The position numbers and the translations under genes were made by a program. Source: CAWEQW01 sp963811365 (GTDB taxonomy: Bacteria > Actinomycetota > Actinomycetes > Propionibacteriales > Nocardioidaceae). Taken from it: a DNA stretch of 64,000 bases. Positions 1 to 8,973 of the stretch are shown here, one piece after another. Within the stretch, counting starts at the first letter, position 1. The number at the start of each line of letters is the position of its first letter. A model generated the notes under the pieces. The model did not search any database. It was not told the DNA's origin and saw only the letters and a program-made list of their open reading frames with translations. The stretch lies in contig CAWEQW010000010.1 in assembly GCA_963811365.1 (NCBI GenBank), positions 1 through 64,000 on the forward strand, in the 5' to 3' direction.

Positions 1-614
1 TCGCCGAGAAGCATCGGGGAGTGTTGGCCGCCATGCTCGCCGTGCCGTCGACGCCGAGCGGCTTCCTGTCGGGGTTGGGGCTCCGGTCCAAGCCCGAGTT
101 AGTTCGCCTACGGCCCGCGCCGACGCTCGGCCTACCCGCTCCAGCCACCGAACTGGCGATGCGAGCCACAGAGTTGGCCGAGCTATCCGTCCATCCTCGA
201 TCCGCCATCGTCGTGGAGAACGAGATCACCTACCTGAGCGTCGGCGTGCCCAAGGACGGCATCGTCATCTGGGGCAAGGGCTTCGACATCGACCGGGTCG
301 GAAGACTCCCGTGGCTCGTCGACGTGGATCTCACCTACTGGGGCGACATCGACACCCACGGCTTCGCCATTCTCGACCGCCTCCGCGCCTGGCTCCCGCA
401 AACGCAGTCGACGCTCATGGACCGGTCCACCCTGATGGCGCATCGCGAGCGATGGGTCGACGAAGACCGTCCGACCAAGGCGGCACTCAGCCGGCTCATG
501 CCCGAGGAGCAGGATCTCTACAACGACCTCGTCACCGACGCTCTCGGCCAGCGAGTCCGACTCGAGCAGGAAAGGATCGACTGGAGTTGGGTGTGCGACC
601 GAATCGCCCGATGA
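1..614 (+). CDS. jetD: Wadjet defence protein JetD, C-terminal part (cut by window edge)
   Basis: The frame is open to the left edge (codons from base 3), so only about the last 200 residues are present; full JetD proteins are roughly twice this length. The visible part matches the DUF2220/Toprim-like C-terminal domain: an acidic VVENEITYL strand is followed by YWGDIDTHG, which carries the DxD metal-binding motif expected of the Toprim nuclease fold. In the Wadjet (JetABCD) system, JetD is the nuclease that cleaves plasmid DNA after the SMC-like JetABC complex extrudes it. JetABC would lie left of the window and cannot be seen. A topoisomerase VI A-like protein outside Wadjet is the main alternative. 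Confidence 0.8.
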   Translation, partial: AEKHRGVLAAMLAVPSTPSGFLSGLGLRSKPELVRLRPAPTLGLPAPATELAMRATELAELSVHPRSAIVVENEITYLSVGVPKDGIVIWGKGFDIDRVGRLPWLVDVDLTYWGDIDTHGFAILDRLRAWLPQTQSTLMDRSTLMAHRERWVDEDRPTKAALSRLMPEEQDLYNDLVTDALGQRVRLEQERIDWSWVCDRIAR

Positions 615-983
615 CCATGCGCGGCCAGTCTGGATCCTGAGCGAGGTCCACTCAGCCTCGATTTTACGTGGGGCTGCTGGCCAAGTCGCTGACGCGGTGG
701 GTCGGTGAGAGGCACGCTGGGTGCAGGAGGGATCAGATCAGCGGCGCTGGTGTTCCTTCGGAGTGCCTGTCTGCTCGGTGTCTTTGACCTTCGACAAGCC
801 AAAGAATCCCGCGCCAGACGGGCACTTGCGTGCGTTACACGCCGTACTCAACCCGTCGAAGGTGGTGCCCGCGGGAATACGGTGACCAGTCGGCGGATGA
901 ACGTGTTGCAGTGGTGGCGGCGCTGGCCGCGGCTGGGTTCGGCGCAAAGGAATGACTCCGCAGCCTTGGGTACCGAGGAGGGC
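615..983. other. Gene-free spacer after jetD
   Basis: No open frame here has a convincing start and protein-like composition. The frame of the downstream protease is open through most of it but has arginine-rich, low-quality content before the chosen ATG. The only functional element I can support is the GAGGAGG ribosome-binding site at its right end. There is no tRNA, direct repeat or integrase that would mark the edge of a defence island. Confidence 0.5.
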
Positions 984-2114
984 ATGAGTGTTGCTTCCCG
1001 ACGCGCCGCCCGAGCCCTGCTTCCTGCGGCCGCGCTGGCCGCCGTCACGGCCCTGGGGGGCTGTGCGGGGGGCAACGGCCCCTCCGGAACCGCTGCGTCC
1101 GGCAAGGCGTCGGTGTCGGCGTCCACCGCCACGTCCGGAGGCAAGGGCAGGTCCACGGCGAGTGGTGGCGGCGTGACCCAGTCCACTACCCAGGGCTCCT
1201 GTTCGGTCTCGGTGCCCGACGCGGTGCAGCGGATCGAGCCCAGCGTGGTCACCGTCCGGACCCAGAAGGGTCTGGGCAGCGGCATCGTCTACCGCAACGA
1301 CGTCGTGATCACCGACCAGCACGTGATCGCGGTGCAGGAGGGCCAGCCGCAGACGGTGCAGCAGGTGAAGGTGCAGCTCGCGGACGGCACCACTCGCGAC
1401 GCGACCGTGATCGGCACCGACCTGCCTACAGACTTGGCGGTGCTGCGGGTGCAGGGAGGCGGCCTCCCGCCGCTGAAGTTCAGCAACAGCCTGCCGCGGC
1501 AGGGCCAGACCGTGCTCGCCGTCGGCAGTCCGCTCGGGTTCAGCAGCAGTGTCACCGAGGGCATCGTCTCCGCCATCGGGCGGGACCTTCCCGCCTCCTC
1601 CTCCGCGCCGCCGCTGGTCGACCTCATCCAGACCGACGCCCCGATCTCGCCCGGAAACTCCGGCGGCGCGCTGGTCGACACCTGTGGCACGGTCGTGGGC
1701 GTCAACGAGGCCTACATCCCGCCGTCGACGGGGGCGGTGGCGCTCGGCTTCGCCACTCCTGCGATCGTCGCGACCCACATCGCCGACCAGCTCATCGCGC
1801 ACGGCCACGCCCAGCACCCCTACCTCGGCGTGCGCATCCAGGACCTCACTCCACGCATCGCACAGGCGCTGAAGACCCGGGTCAAGCAGGGCGTCGTCGT
1901 GGTCTCCGTCCAGTCCGGCACCCCCGCGGCACAAGCCGGCATCCGGCGAGGCGACATCATCGTCGGGCTCAACGGCACGAAGGTGGCCAACTACGCGGAT
2001 CTCCTCGGCGAGCTGCGCAAGACCAACCCGGGCCAGCAGGCCCACGTCACCGTGGTGCGCGCTGCCCACCGCAAGCAGCTCACGGTCACGATAAGGTCGC
2101 GCAACGGCAGCTGA
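984..2114 (+). CDS. HtrA/DegP-like S1C serine protease, PDZ lipoprotein
   Basis: A predicted cell-surface protease of 376 residues for extracytoplasmic protein quality control. An N-terminal signal peptide ends in a lipobox (ALGGC, Cys27), followed by a Ser/Gly/Thr-rich linker to about residue 70. The trypsin-like domain spans about 75-265 with a full triad: His113 in DQHVI, Asp150 in PTDLAV and Ser226 in PGNSGG. A PDZ domain (about 278-370) follows, with the usual YLGV entry strand. I chose the ATG because GAGGAGG sits just upstream and the signal peptide begins there, although the frame runs further upstream. It stands alone, with no neighbouring two-component genes. The family assignment is firm; substrates are unknown. 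Confidence 0.9.
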   Translation: MSVASRRAARALLPAAALAAVTALGGCAGGNGPSGTAASGKASVSASTATSGGKGRSTASGGGVTQSTTQGSCSVSVPDAVQRIEPSVVTVRTQKGLGSGIVYRNDVVITDQHVIAVQEGQPQTVQQVKVQLADGTTRDATVIGTDLPTDLAVLRVQGGGLPPLKFSNSLPRQGQTVLAVGSPLGFSSSVTEGIVSAIGRDLPASSSAPPLVDLIQTDAPISPGNSGGALVDTCGTVVGVNEAYIPPSTGAVALGFATPAIVATHIADQLIAHGHAQHPYLGVRIQDLTPRIAQALKTRVKQGVVVVSVQSGTPAAQAGIRRGDIIVGLNGTKVANYADLLGELRKTNPGQQAHVTVVRAAHRKQLTVTIRSRNGS

Positions 2115-2685
2115 GGCGCCGCTTACCTATGCGTGGCCACGTTTGCGCGCCGTCCCTCGTCCGCGCCGTCCCTCGTCCGGGCCAGTGCACTTCCAACGAC
2201 GTCCAGGCAAGCTGCGTTCGCGGCATGCGGGGCTCTCGGCCCACATCCTTGGCCATGCGCGGTCGGGACGGAACGGGCCGTGCTTGCGGGAAGGGACGCT
2301 GACGAGAGACGCAGCAGACCGCGAGACCGACGAGCGTCGTCGCAGGCGCGGGCTTGGCCCCCATGACCACGAGGAACCCGGAGGCGACGAGGGTGATCTC
2401 GACGCCAGGCCGCCGCGGCCACGACCGGCAGGACAACGCCCAAGCCAAGGGACGCGCACAGTGAGTCGCCGAGACGCCACCGCCAAGACCGAGGCAGACG
2501 AGCATGCTCACCTCGGCGAGGACCGGACCGACCGGACCGCAGGCAGCACAGCCATAGAGGCAGGGTACGGGTTCACGGTCCCCTCCGGTCAGTCGTCCTC
2601 GGTCAGCTCGACTGGACACGGGGAGCCCGCGCGGGGAGGTGTCCCGGCCCTCGTGTCGAGTCCGACGGCCACGGGTCAGCCGGTG
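2115..2685. other. 571-base region without a confident gene
   Basis: Both strands have open frames, but none shows a ribosome-binding site, a recognisable domain or consistent codon bias. The minus strand (about 2086-2619) has one stretch that could encode two hydrophobic segments, and a decayed membrane protein is possible. I do not call a gene. A 16-bp exact tandem duplication lies near its left end. Confidence 0.35.
2147..2178. repeat. 16-bp perfect tandem duplication
   Basis: The unit GCGCCGTCCCTCGTCC occurs twice back to back with no mismatch, just past the protease stop codon. It probably arose by replication slippage. I see no third copy and no function. Confidence 0.8.
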
Positions 2686-3927
2686 TCACCCGGCTGCAGG
2701 TTCCACCTCCACCATGCCCCGCGGCAGGAACTCCTCGAGTGCGTCCACCACCAGTTGCGGCTGCTCCAGCGTGGGCATGTGAGGCGCCGCCGGCATCTCC
2801 TCGTACCGTGCGCCCGGGATCTCGACCGCGATCCGGGACATGACCTCCGGCGTGGTGGACACGTCCCGCTCACCGGCCAGCACGAGGGTGGGGGCGCCGA
2901 ACCCGGTGAGCTTCCCTTGGACGTCGAGGGTCTGGAACGCCCGCCAGGCCGCGGCAGCGTGCTCGGGGTCGCCGCGCAGTACGCAGTCGCGGGCGTAGCG
3001 CACCCCCCAGTCGTTGACGGCGAGGGCATCGGAGGTGAACCACCGCACCAGTGAGGGCGCGACCTGAGCAGCCATGCCGTCTTGCTCGATCGAGCGAGCC
3101 CGGTCCTCGAAGGCCTCGAACGCCACGTTGGTCGTGGCCATGAGCGTCATGGACTCGAACCGCTCGGGTGCGAGCGTCGCTGCGGTCTGCGCGATGCCGC
3201 CGCCGTAGGAGAGGCCCACCACGTGGGTGCGGTCGAGCGCGAGGGCATCCATCACCGCGAGCAGGTCGGTGGCGAGGTCGTTCATGCGCGACGGGCGCGG
3301 TGCCTTGGTGGCCGAGCCGTGACCGCGCACGTCGTAGGCGTAGACGCTGCGTCCGGCGGCCAGTTGGGTGATCACCGGCTCCCACATGCGCCAGTCCAGG
3401 CCCAGGGCGTGAACGAGCACGACGGGTGGCCCCGCGACGCCGGCCTGGGCCACGGTGGTTGCGTGGTCGCCGAGGAGCACCCGACGCAGGGAGGGTGGCG
3501 GCGGCGTCCCCGCCTCCGCGAGGACGCGGTCGATCACGGTGAGCGCGTTGAGCGCCCGCGGGAACCCGGCGTAGACCGAGACGTGCAGGGGAATGCCCCG
3601 CAGCTCGGTGGCGGTGATGCCCTGGCTCAGCGCCGCGGCTGTGTGGGCGGCGAGCTGCCGTTCAGTGTCGCCGAGTGCGGCCAGGACGGCGACGGTGGCG
3701 AGCTCGCGCTGTCCCATCGCCAGTTCCGAGCCGGACAGCGGACCTGCGAACGGCCCGTTCACCAGCCAGTCGTACATCTGAGGCGATGCCGCTCGGACGG
3801 CGCTCAGTGCTTCATCGGGGCGGCGCGCCATCAGCCTGGCGAATTGCGCCGCTCCGCGGGCCTCAGCGGCCGCGGTACGTCGCGTTCGAACGTCGTGGTC
3901 CCGATCGTGGAGCTCGATGGGGTTCAT
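2686..3927 (-). CDS. Carboxymuconolactone decarboxylase-like / alpha-beta hydrolase fusion
   Basis: A two-domain protein of 413 residues. Residues about 25-140 look like the helical CMD/AhpD-like fold (RELATVAVLAALGD, then a His-containing QLAAHTAAAL helix). Residues about 165-405 are an alpha/beta hydrolase with nucleophile Ser240 in GLSYGGG, Asp355 in GERD and His383 in APHM. This pairs the activities of PcaC (4-carboxymuconolactone decarboxylase) and PcaD (3-oxoadipate enol-lactonase), but in the reverse order of the known PcaL fusion, which has the hydrolase first. The start has a good AGGAGA site 7 bases upstream. No other protocatechuate gene is adjacent, so the actual substrate is uncertain. 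It lies downstream of a YCII gene and divergent from a LysR regulator. Confidence 0.8.
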   Translation of the reverse strand: MNPIELHDRDHDVRTRRTAAAEARGAAQFARLMARRPDEALSAVRAASPQMYDWLVNGPFAGPLSGSELAMGQRELATVAVLAALGDTERQLAAHTAAALSQGITATELRGIPLHVSVYAGFPRALNALTVIDRVLAEAGTPPPPSLRRVLLGDHATTVAQAGVAGPPVVLVHALGLDWRMWEPVITQLAAGRSVYAYDVRGHGSATKAPRPSRMNDLATDLLAVMDALALDRTHVVGLSYGGGIAQTAATLAPERFESMTLMATTNVAFEAFEDRARSIEQDGMAAQVAPSLVRWFTSDALAVNDWGVRYARDCVLRGDPEHAAAAWRAFQTLDVQGKLTGFGAPTLVLAGERDVSTTPEVMSRIAVEIPGARYEEMPAAPHMPTLEQPQLVVDALEEFLPRGMVEVEPAAG

Positions 3928-3990
3928 AAGGGTGTCTCCTCTTGGAGAGCCAGGTGTCCTGGCGTCGATGTGCGTGGTCGGGAGGTGGGG

Positions 3991-4332
3991 TCAGGCCGGG
4001 ACGGCCGCGGTGCTGTCGCGGAGCGGGAGGGCGAACGGGCCGCGGGTCGGGAGGAAGGCGTGGACTTCGTACGTCGCCAGGTCGTCGCGGGTGAACGGGT
4101 CGGCCGCGATCAGTCGCTCGATGGCGTCGCGGTCTGCCGCGCGCGCGATGATCACGCCGCCGGTGCGCGGGGCCTGGGGTCCGGAGGCGAGGAACTCGCC
4201 GGCGGCGAAGTGTTCGTCGAGGAACCGCTGGTGCGCCGGCATCGCGGCGTCGATCGCGGACAGGGGAGCGGTGTAGGTGACGACGAGGACGAAGACCAGG
4301 CCGTCGTGGGGGTCGTGGTGGATGGATGTCAT
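3991..4332 (-). CDS. YCII-family protein
   Basis: 113 residues matching the small ferredoxin-like YCII/YciI fold: a strand ending in VVTYTAP, then HQRFLDEHFAAGEFLASGP, a typical substrate-loop region with the conserved His and Asp, and a C-terminal stretch like DPFTRDDLATYEVHAF. Family members are small homodimers, some with hydrolase or dehydrochlorinase-like activity; many are of unknown function. It lies 63 bases upstream of the decarboxylase-hydrolase gene in the same direction and is probably co-transcribed with it. An in-frame ATG ten codons upstream is an alternative start; neither has a strong ribosome-binding site. Confidence 0.8.
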   Translation of the reverse strand: MTSIHHDPHDGLVFVLVVTYTAPLSAIDAAMPAHQRFLDEHFAAGEFLASGPQAPRTGGVIIARAADRDAIERLIAADPFTRDDLATYEVHAFLPTRGPFALPLRDSTAAVPA

Positions 4333-4362
4333 GTTCGCCAAGTGTGGGACCGCAGTGGCCAT

Positions 4363-4377
4363 CGAGTCCAAGACTCG
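4363..4377. promoter_or_regulatory. Inverted repeat, candidate LysR operator
   Basis: CGAGTC-CAA-GACTCG is a perfect 6-3-6 dyad in the 73-base divergent gap between the YCII gene and the LysR gene. LysR regulators usually bind such dyads between themselves and divergent targets. Assignment as the operator is inference from position. Confidence 0.4.
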
Positions 4378-4405
4378 TTGAGGCTGGTAGTCATATGCTG
4401 CGCTT

Positions 4406-5296
4406 ATGGTTGACACGAGGCAGCTGCGGTACTTCGCCGCGGTCGCGCACCGGTTGAACTTCACGCGCGCCGCGGAGGACCTCTTGATCGCACAGCCGGC
4501 GTTGAGCCAGGCGATCCGGCAGCTCGAGCGAGAGCTCGGCGTGATGCTGTTCGAGCGCAACGCGCGCGGGGCCGTCCTGACGGCTCCGGGCGAGGTCCTG
4601 CTCCGCGGGGCCCAGCGCACTCTGCGGGAGCTGGAGGTCACCGTCGACGAGGTTCGCAGTTTTGCCGGGCAGATCACCGGTCGGGTTCGTCTCGGTGCCT
4701 GGCAGTCGATGGAGGTGCGGCTCCCGGAGCTGCTCGCCGCCTTTCGCTACGAGTATCCGGCGGTCGACGTGGCGGTGAACGAGCTGGTCTCCGACGCGAT
4801 GCTGGACGCTGTGCGGGCCGGCACGCTGGACGCAGCCATGGTGGTGCAGCGCGAGCACGTCGCGATGACGGGTCTGGCCAGCCAGCCGTTCATCACCGAG
4901 CCATACGATCTCGCGGTCGCCGAGTCGCACGCGCTGGCGCAGCGCTCGGCGGTCCGCCTCGGCGAGCTCGCCGAGGAGCCGTTCGTCATGCACCGGCCGG
5001 GGTCTGCCGTCCGCGACCAGATCCTGCACGCCTGTGCAGACGCCGGGTTCCGACCGCGCATCGCCCTCGAGACGGGCGAGATGAGCGCCGCGCGGGCGTT
5101 CGTCGCCGCCGGTCTGGGCATCACCGTTCTGCCGCGATCATCGCTGGCGAGCGCCGGCCCAGCGGTCCGCATCCTGTCCTTGCGGCCGTCGATCCACCGC
5201 ACCTCGATCCTGGTCTGGCCCCAGAAAGGCCCGCGCTCTGCGGCCGCACGGTCCTTCCTGGAGTTCGCGCGAGAGAACGAGGAACTGTTGCACTGA
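4406..5296 (+). CDS. LysR-family transcriptional regulator
   Basis: 296 residues with the standard LTTR layout: winged helix-turn-helix at residues 1-60 (LRYFAAVAHRLNFTRAAEDL, then PALSQAIRQLE), a linker helix, and a periplasmic-binding-like effector domain from about 90 to 290. It is transcribed away from the YCII and decarboxylase-hydrolase genes, the classic arrangement for a LysR regulator and its target operon. The effector is unknown, but an aromatic-catabolism intermediate would fit the neighbouring fusion. The 3' end faces the broken CPBP gene. Confidence 0.9.
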   Translation: MVDTRQLRYFAAVAHRLNFTRAAEDLLIAQPALSQAIRQLERELGVMLFERNARGAVLTAPGEVLLRGAQRTLRELEVTVDEVRSFAGQITGRVRLGAWQSMEVRLPELLAAFRYEYPAVDVAVNELVSDAMLDAVRAGTLDAAMVVQREHVAMTGLASQPFITEPYDLAVAESHALAQRSAVRLGELAEEPFVMHRPGSAVRDQILHACADAGFRPRIALETGEMSAARAFVAAGLGITVLPRSSLASAGPAVRILSLRPSIHRTSILVWPQKGPRSAAARSFLEFARENEELLH

Positions 5297-5319
5297 CGCC
5301 GCACACGCGTACGCGGTGG

Positions 5320-6530
5320 TCATTCGACGTCACGATCAGCGTGAGGTGAGGAAGAGACGTCCACGGGTGCGGACCAGCGAGGACGATCGCGGCCAGCGCG
5401 GTGGTCGCTGCGGCGGCCCAGATCATGGTGTGCTCGGACCCGACCACACCGAGGTAGGAGTAGCTGGCGTCGAAGGAGGCGTGGAACAGCGCGGCGACGA
5501 CGACGCTTCCGTTGGCGGCGTTGACCAGGCCGGAGACCAGCACGCTGGTGGCGACCACCAGGAGCAGGAACGGCGCCACGGGCAGCCCTCGGTCGCCGGC
5601 GTCCGGGGTGGCCAGCAACGGCAGGTGCCACCCGGCCCAGATCACGCCGAGGACCAGGGCCGCTTGCCAGGGCCTCATCCGGTGCTGCAGCCGCGGCAGT
5701 ACGGCGCCGCGCCAGCCGGCCTCCTCGGTGAGCAGGAACAGGCCGGTGCCGTAGACGAGGTAGACCAGCGCGCCGGGCAGGCCCAGCACCTCGCCGACCG
5801 GGACGTGGCGCCCCAGGGCGGTCGTCACGGCGGCGGCAAGCAGCGGCCACGAGCACGGGCGCCAGCAGTGCCGCGGCCCACGTCCAGCCGGGGACCCGGA
5901 CGCGGGTGATCCGCCGACCCAGGTCGGTCACGGCGCGACGTCCCCCGGTGACGGCGAGGGCGGCCACCAGCAGGGGCGGCATGGTCCAGAGCGCGAGGCC
6001 CTGGGGGAGGTGCCAGCCGATCACGCCGTGGTCCTGGGCGATCCGGCTGAACCACCACGTCCACGGCCCGGCGAACAACGCCAGGGTCACCAGGACGATG
6101 GCGCCCGTGCCGGCGTGGTCGCGGCGGCCCGTCGTGCGCACGGCGCCCCGGCCGGCGGCGACCAGGACCGCCTGCAGCAGCTGGTCGGCGACGTCGGCCT
6201 TGTCGAGGTACGACGCACCGGCGGCCCGCGCGACCTCGGCGGTGCCCCGGTCGTTGCCGAGCACGACGGTCGGGAGGCCGGCGGGCAGTCCGCGGAGCTG
6301 CTCGAGGTGGCTCTCGGAGGTGGCCGGTTCCGAGGTCGAGGACGACCACGTCGGCGTCCGTGCCGACCACCGCGGAGCTGGTCGCCGGACGCGGGCCGAT
6401 GGCGTAGGACTCCACCACCACGGTGCCGCCACCGGACGTCAGCATGTGCCGCAGGCCGGTCCGCACCCGCTCGTCGGCGGCGACGACGGCGACGCGGATC
6501 GGCGCGGGTGGAGGTGTCCAGGGACGTCAT
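5320..6530 (-). pseudogene. Receiver-domain / CPBP intramembrane protease fusion, frame-broken
   Basis: Protein-like sequence runs continuously but changes frame at least three times. It starts at an ATG overlapping the previous gene's TGA (ATGA); the frame then shifts to IRVAVVAADERVRTGLRHML, a response-regulator receiver start. A second shift near 6330 follows DVVVLDL, which holds the phospho-acceptor-like Asp, and the receiver resumes through ASYLDKADV with the conserved Lys. Next come membrane helices, a third shift near 5830, and a CPBP (Abi) domain with EEAGWRG, WHLPLL and FHASFD, the usual metal-site motifs. The C-terminus is unclear and may include another shift before the LysR gene end. 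It is either a pseudogene or a gene with base-call errors. It is the last member of the two-component operon. Confidence 0.65.
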
Positions 6531-7051
6531 GCCGCACCCGCCTCGGCCATCGCGGCGGACGGGGACCGATGCGCGGCGACCTGGACGGCCGTGACCGCGA
6601 GCCGGACGGCCACCATGGTCAGCGCCATCAGGACGAACGCGGCGGTCCACGCGTCGGCGCCGGTGATCTGGTGGCGCATCGAGAACTCGCCGATCGTGCG
6701 GGCGCCGCTGTGCGTGGCCCACTGGGCGAAGAGCATCCGGCCGCCGATCGTGGCGATCCAGACCGCGGCGAACGCCGTGCCGGCGCTGACCACGAGGTCA
6801 CCGTGGCGGCGGTGCACCCGGGTCAGGAAGGCGGCCAGCGTGCCGAGCACCAGACCGGCCGCGATGCCGACCAGCTCGAGGCGGACGTCGTGGCCGGCCG
6901 TCGGCAGGTCGCGCAGGAACCAGCCGCCGGCAGCGGCGACGACGGCGAGCGGGACGAGGAACGTGGACCGGGTGACCCGGTGGGTGCCGAGGTTGCGGGT
7001 GAGCACCCACCCGAGGAGGGACAGGTTGAGGATCCATTGGGCGGTGGACAT
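6527..7051 (-). CDS. Integral membrane protein, possibly CcdC/DUF1453-like
   Basis: 174 residues with about five hydrophobic segments (roughly 2-20, 30-48, 58-78, 86-105 and 137-160). The layout resembles small CcdC/DUF1453-type membrane proteins, but I could not confirm this from motifs. It lies between the 46-residue ORF and the receiver-CPBP gene, overlapping the latter by ATGA, so it belongs to the two-component operon. Its role in signalling or as a regulated target is unknown. Confidence 0.7.
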   Translation of the reverse strand: MSTAQWILNLSLLGWVLTRNLGTHRVTRSTFLVPLAVVAAAGGWFLRDLPTAGHDVRLELVGIAAGLVLGTLAAFLTRVHRRHGDLVVSAGTAFAAVWIATIGGRMLFAQWATHSGARTIGEFSMRHQITGADAWTAAFVLMALTMVAVRLAVTAVQVAAHRSPSAAMAEAGAA

Positions 7052-7065
7052 GGTGGTCGTGCCTT

Positions 7066-7206
7066 TCAGAGCTGGACGGAGCGGTGGGGGAGGACGGTGG
7101 CGAGCAGGCGGCCGGTGCGGCAGGAGCGGGCGCGGCGTCGCTGCTCGGCGTCGGTGACCCGACGGGCGATCTCGGCGTGCGCGGTGAGGAGGCTGAGACT
7201 GTTCAT
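7066..7206 (-). CDS. Small basic protein of 46 residues
   Basis: A short ORF beginning MNSLSLLTAHAEIARRV with an excellent AAGGAAG site 6 bases before the ATG, and an arginine-rich middle (EQRRRARSCR). It occupies the gap between the histidine kinase and the membrane protein genes in the same direction, 14 bases before the next start. I do not recognise a family. The ribosome-binding site and the operon position make translation likely. Confidence 0.6.
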   Translation of the reverse strand: MNSLSLLTAHAEIARRVTDAEQRRRARSCRTGRLLATVLPHRSVQL

Positions 7207-7350
7207 GGCGACTTCCTTGGTTCCTGGTGCTCCGGGCCGGGGCACACCAGAAGCGTCGCGTCAGCAGGGGGGTCCGTCGCGTCGGCACAGTGGCCGGACC
7301 GGCCTCGGCGCTGTGGCCGGGTGCGGCCTCGGCGCAATGACGTAGACGGG

Positions 7351-8973
7351 TCAGCGGGGGAGCGGAACGGTGACGGTGACCGTGCTGCCGCGTCCGGGGG
7401 CGGAGTCGATGCCGAAGGTGGCGCCGATGGCGTCCGCGCGCTCGCGCATCGTGCGCAGGCCGAGGTGCCCGGGCCGGTCCAGCCGCGGGTCGAACCCGGC
7501 GCCGTCGTCGCTCACGCGCAGCTCGAGGGTGACCTCGCGTCGCTCGAGGTGTACGTCGACGCGTTCGGCGCCGGCGTGCTTCACGGTGTTGTGCAGCGCC
7601 TCCAGCGCGATCCGGTACAGGTGCTCCTCGACCGTCGGATCGAGCCGGATCCAGCCGTCCGGTCCGTGCACGTCGACGACGAGCTGCTCGCGGGCGGCCA
7701 CCGCGGCGGCCTGCTTGGTGAGGGCCGCGACCAGCCCCTCTGCCTCGAGCGCGCCCGGCCGGAGCTCGAAGATCAGCGCGCGCATCTCGGCCAGCGCGGC
7801 CTGGGTGAGCCCGTGCAGCTGCTCGATCTCGACGGCGACGGGATGGTCCGCGGCCAGGCCGGCGGCCTCGAGATGCCGTTGGGCGGTGCGGGCGTGCAGG
7901 GTCATCGAGAACAGTGCCTGGCTCACCGAGTCGTGCAGCTCGCGCGCGAGCCGGTGCCGCTCCTCGAGCGCGGCGGTCTGCTCGGCCGCCCGGTAGAGCG
8001 TGCTGTTGCGGACGGCGACAGCCGCCTGGTCGGCGAGCGCGGCGAGGTAGCCGCGGTCGTCGTCGTCGAGGTCCTGACCGGCCGCGAGGTAGACCGAGAC
8101 CTCGCCGACCACGACCCCGGAGGCGACCAGCGGGAACTGCGCCAGGTCCTCCCAGGGCGCGTCCTCGACGAGGAACGGGTGCACCGGTGCGAGCGACGGG
8201 TCGGCCAGCGCCTCGTCGCGGAAGCCTCGGACGATGGCGCCGTCGTACTCCCCGAGGTCGACCGGGCGCATCCCGCGGACCCGCCACACCGTCTCGAGCG
8301 CCTCGGCGAACCCATCGCCGAGCACGGCGTCCGCGTAGGCGGTGGCCGGCCGGCTCCAGTCCTCCTCCCAGCACACGATGCTGCAGGCGACCGCGTCGCT
8401 GGTGCTGCGTACGGCGTCGACCACCTGTGACAGCGTGGTGGACAACGGCTGGTCGACGCTCATCCCGGCGGCGACCTGGGAGAACATCGCGATCCGCGCC
8501 TCGAGGCGCTGGAAGGACAGCACCCGGTCCGTGGCGTCGGTGACGATGTCGACCACGCCGACGACCCGACCGTCTCCGAACAGCGGGGCGAACACCACGT
8601 CCCAGTACGTCTCGGTGCCGGGGATCGCGATCCGGTGGGCGGCCTGACGGATCACCCGGCCGGAGAGCGCGGTGTCGGCCAGCAGCTGGACCGCCTCCTC
8701 GTTGCCGGGGATCAGCTCGTTGAGATGGCGCCCGGGCGCGGTGTACTCGGGTGGAACGCCCAGGTAGTGCTCGTAGAACGCCGTCCAGGTCTTGTTGCAC
8801 CGCTGCAGGCGCATGTCGGTGTCGAAGACGGCGACGCCCATCGGCACCCGGTCGAAGAACAGCTCGAGGAGCTGGGTGTCGAGCGGGGAGCTGCTCGGCG
8901 GAACGTCATCGATCAGCGGCTGCGTCGGCATCGAGGTGCTGCGCAGGAAGTCACGGGCCGGCTCGGAGCTCAT
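7351..8973 (-). CDS. PAS-GAF histidine kinase (NarX/LiaS type)
   Basis: 540 residues, without transmembrane segments, so probably a cytoplasmic sensor. A PAS domain covers about 35-145 and a GAF domain about 165-325. The HisKA_3 dimerisation domain has the phospho-acceptor His347 in ARELHDSVSQAL, and the HATPase domain has an N-box at about 461 (HNTVKHAG) and a DDGAGF motif at about 489. The ATG overlaps the stop of the response regulator (ATGA), so the two are translationally coupled. Its ligand is unknown; PAS/GAF sensors commonly bind heme, flavin, nucleotides or small metabolites. Confidence 0.92.
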   Translation of the reverse strand: MSSEPARDFLRSTSMPTQPLIDDVPPSSSPLDTQLLELFFDRVPMGVAVFDTDMRLQRCNKTWTAFYEHYLGVPPEYTAPGRHLNELIPGNEEAVQLLADTALSGRVIRQAAHRIAIPGTETYWDVVFAPLFGDGRVVGVVDIVTDATDRVLSFQRLEARIAMFSQVAAGMSVDQPLSTTLSQVVDAVRSTSDAVACSIVCWEEDWSRPATAYADAVLGDGFAEALETVWRVRGMRPVDLGEYDGAIVRGFRDEALADPSLAPVHPFLVEDAPWEDLAQFPLVASGVVVGEVSVYLAAGQDLDDDDRGYLAALADQAAVAVRNSTLYRAAEQTAALEERHRLARELHDSVSQALFSMTLHARTAQRHLEAAGLAADHPVAVEIEQLHGLTQAALAEMRALIFELRPGALEAEGLVAALTKQAAAVAAREQLVVDVHGPDGWIRLDPTVEEHLYRIALEALHNTVKHAGAERVDVHLERREVTLELRVSDDGAGFDPRLDRPGHLGLRTMRERADAIGATFGIDSAPGRGSTVTVTVPLPR

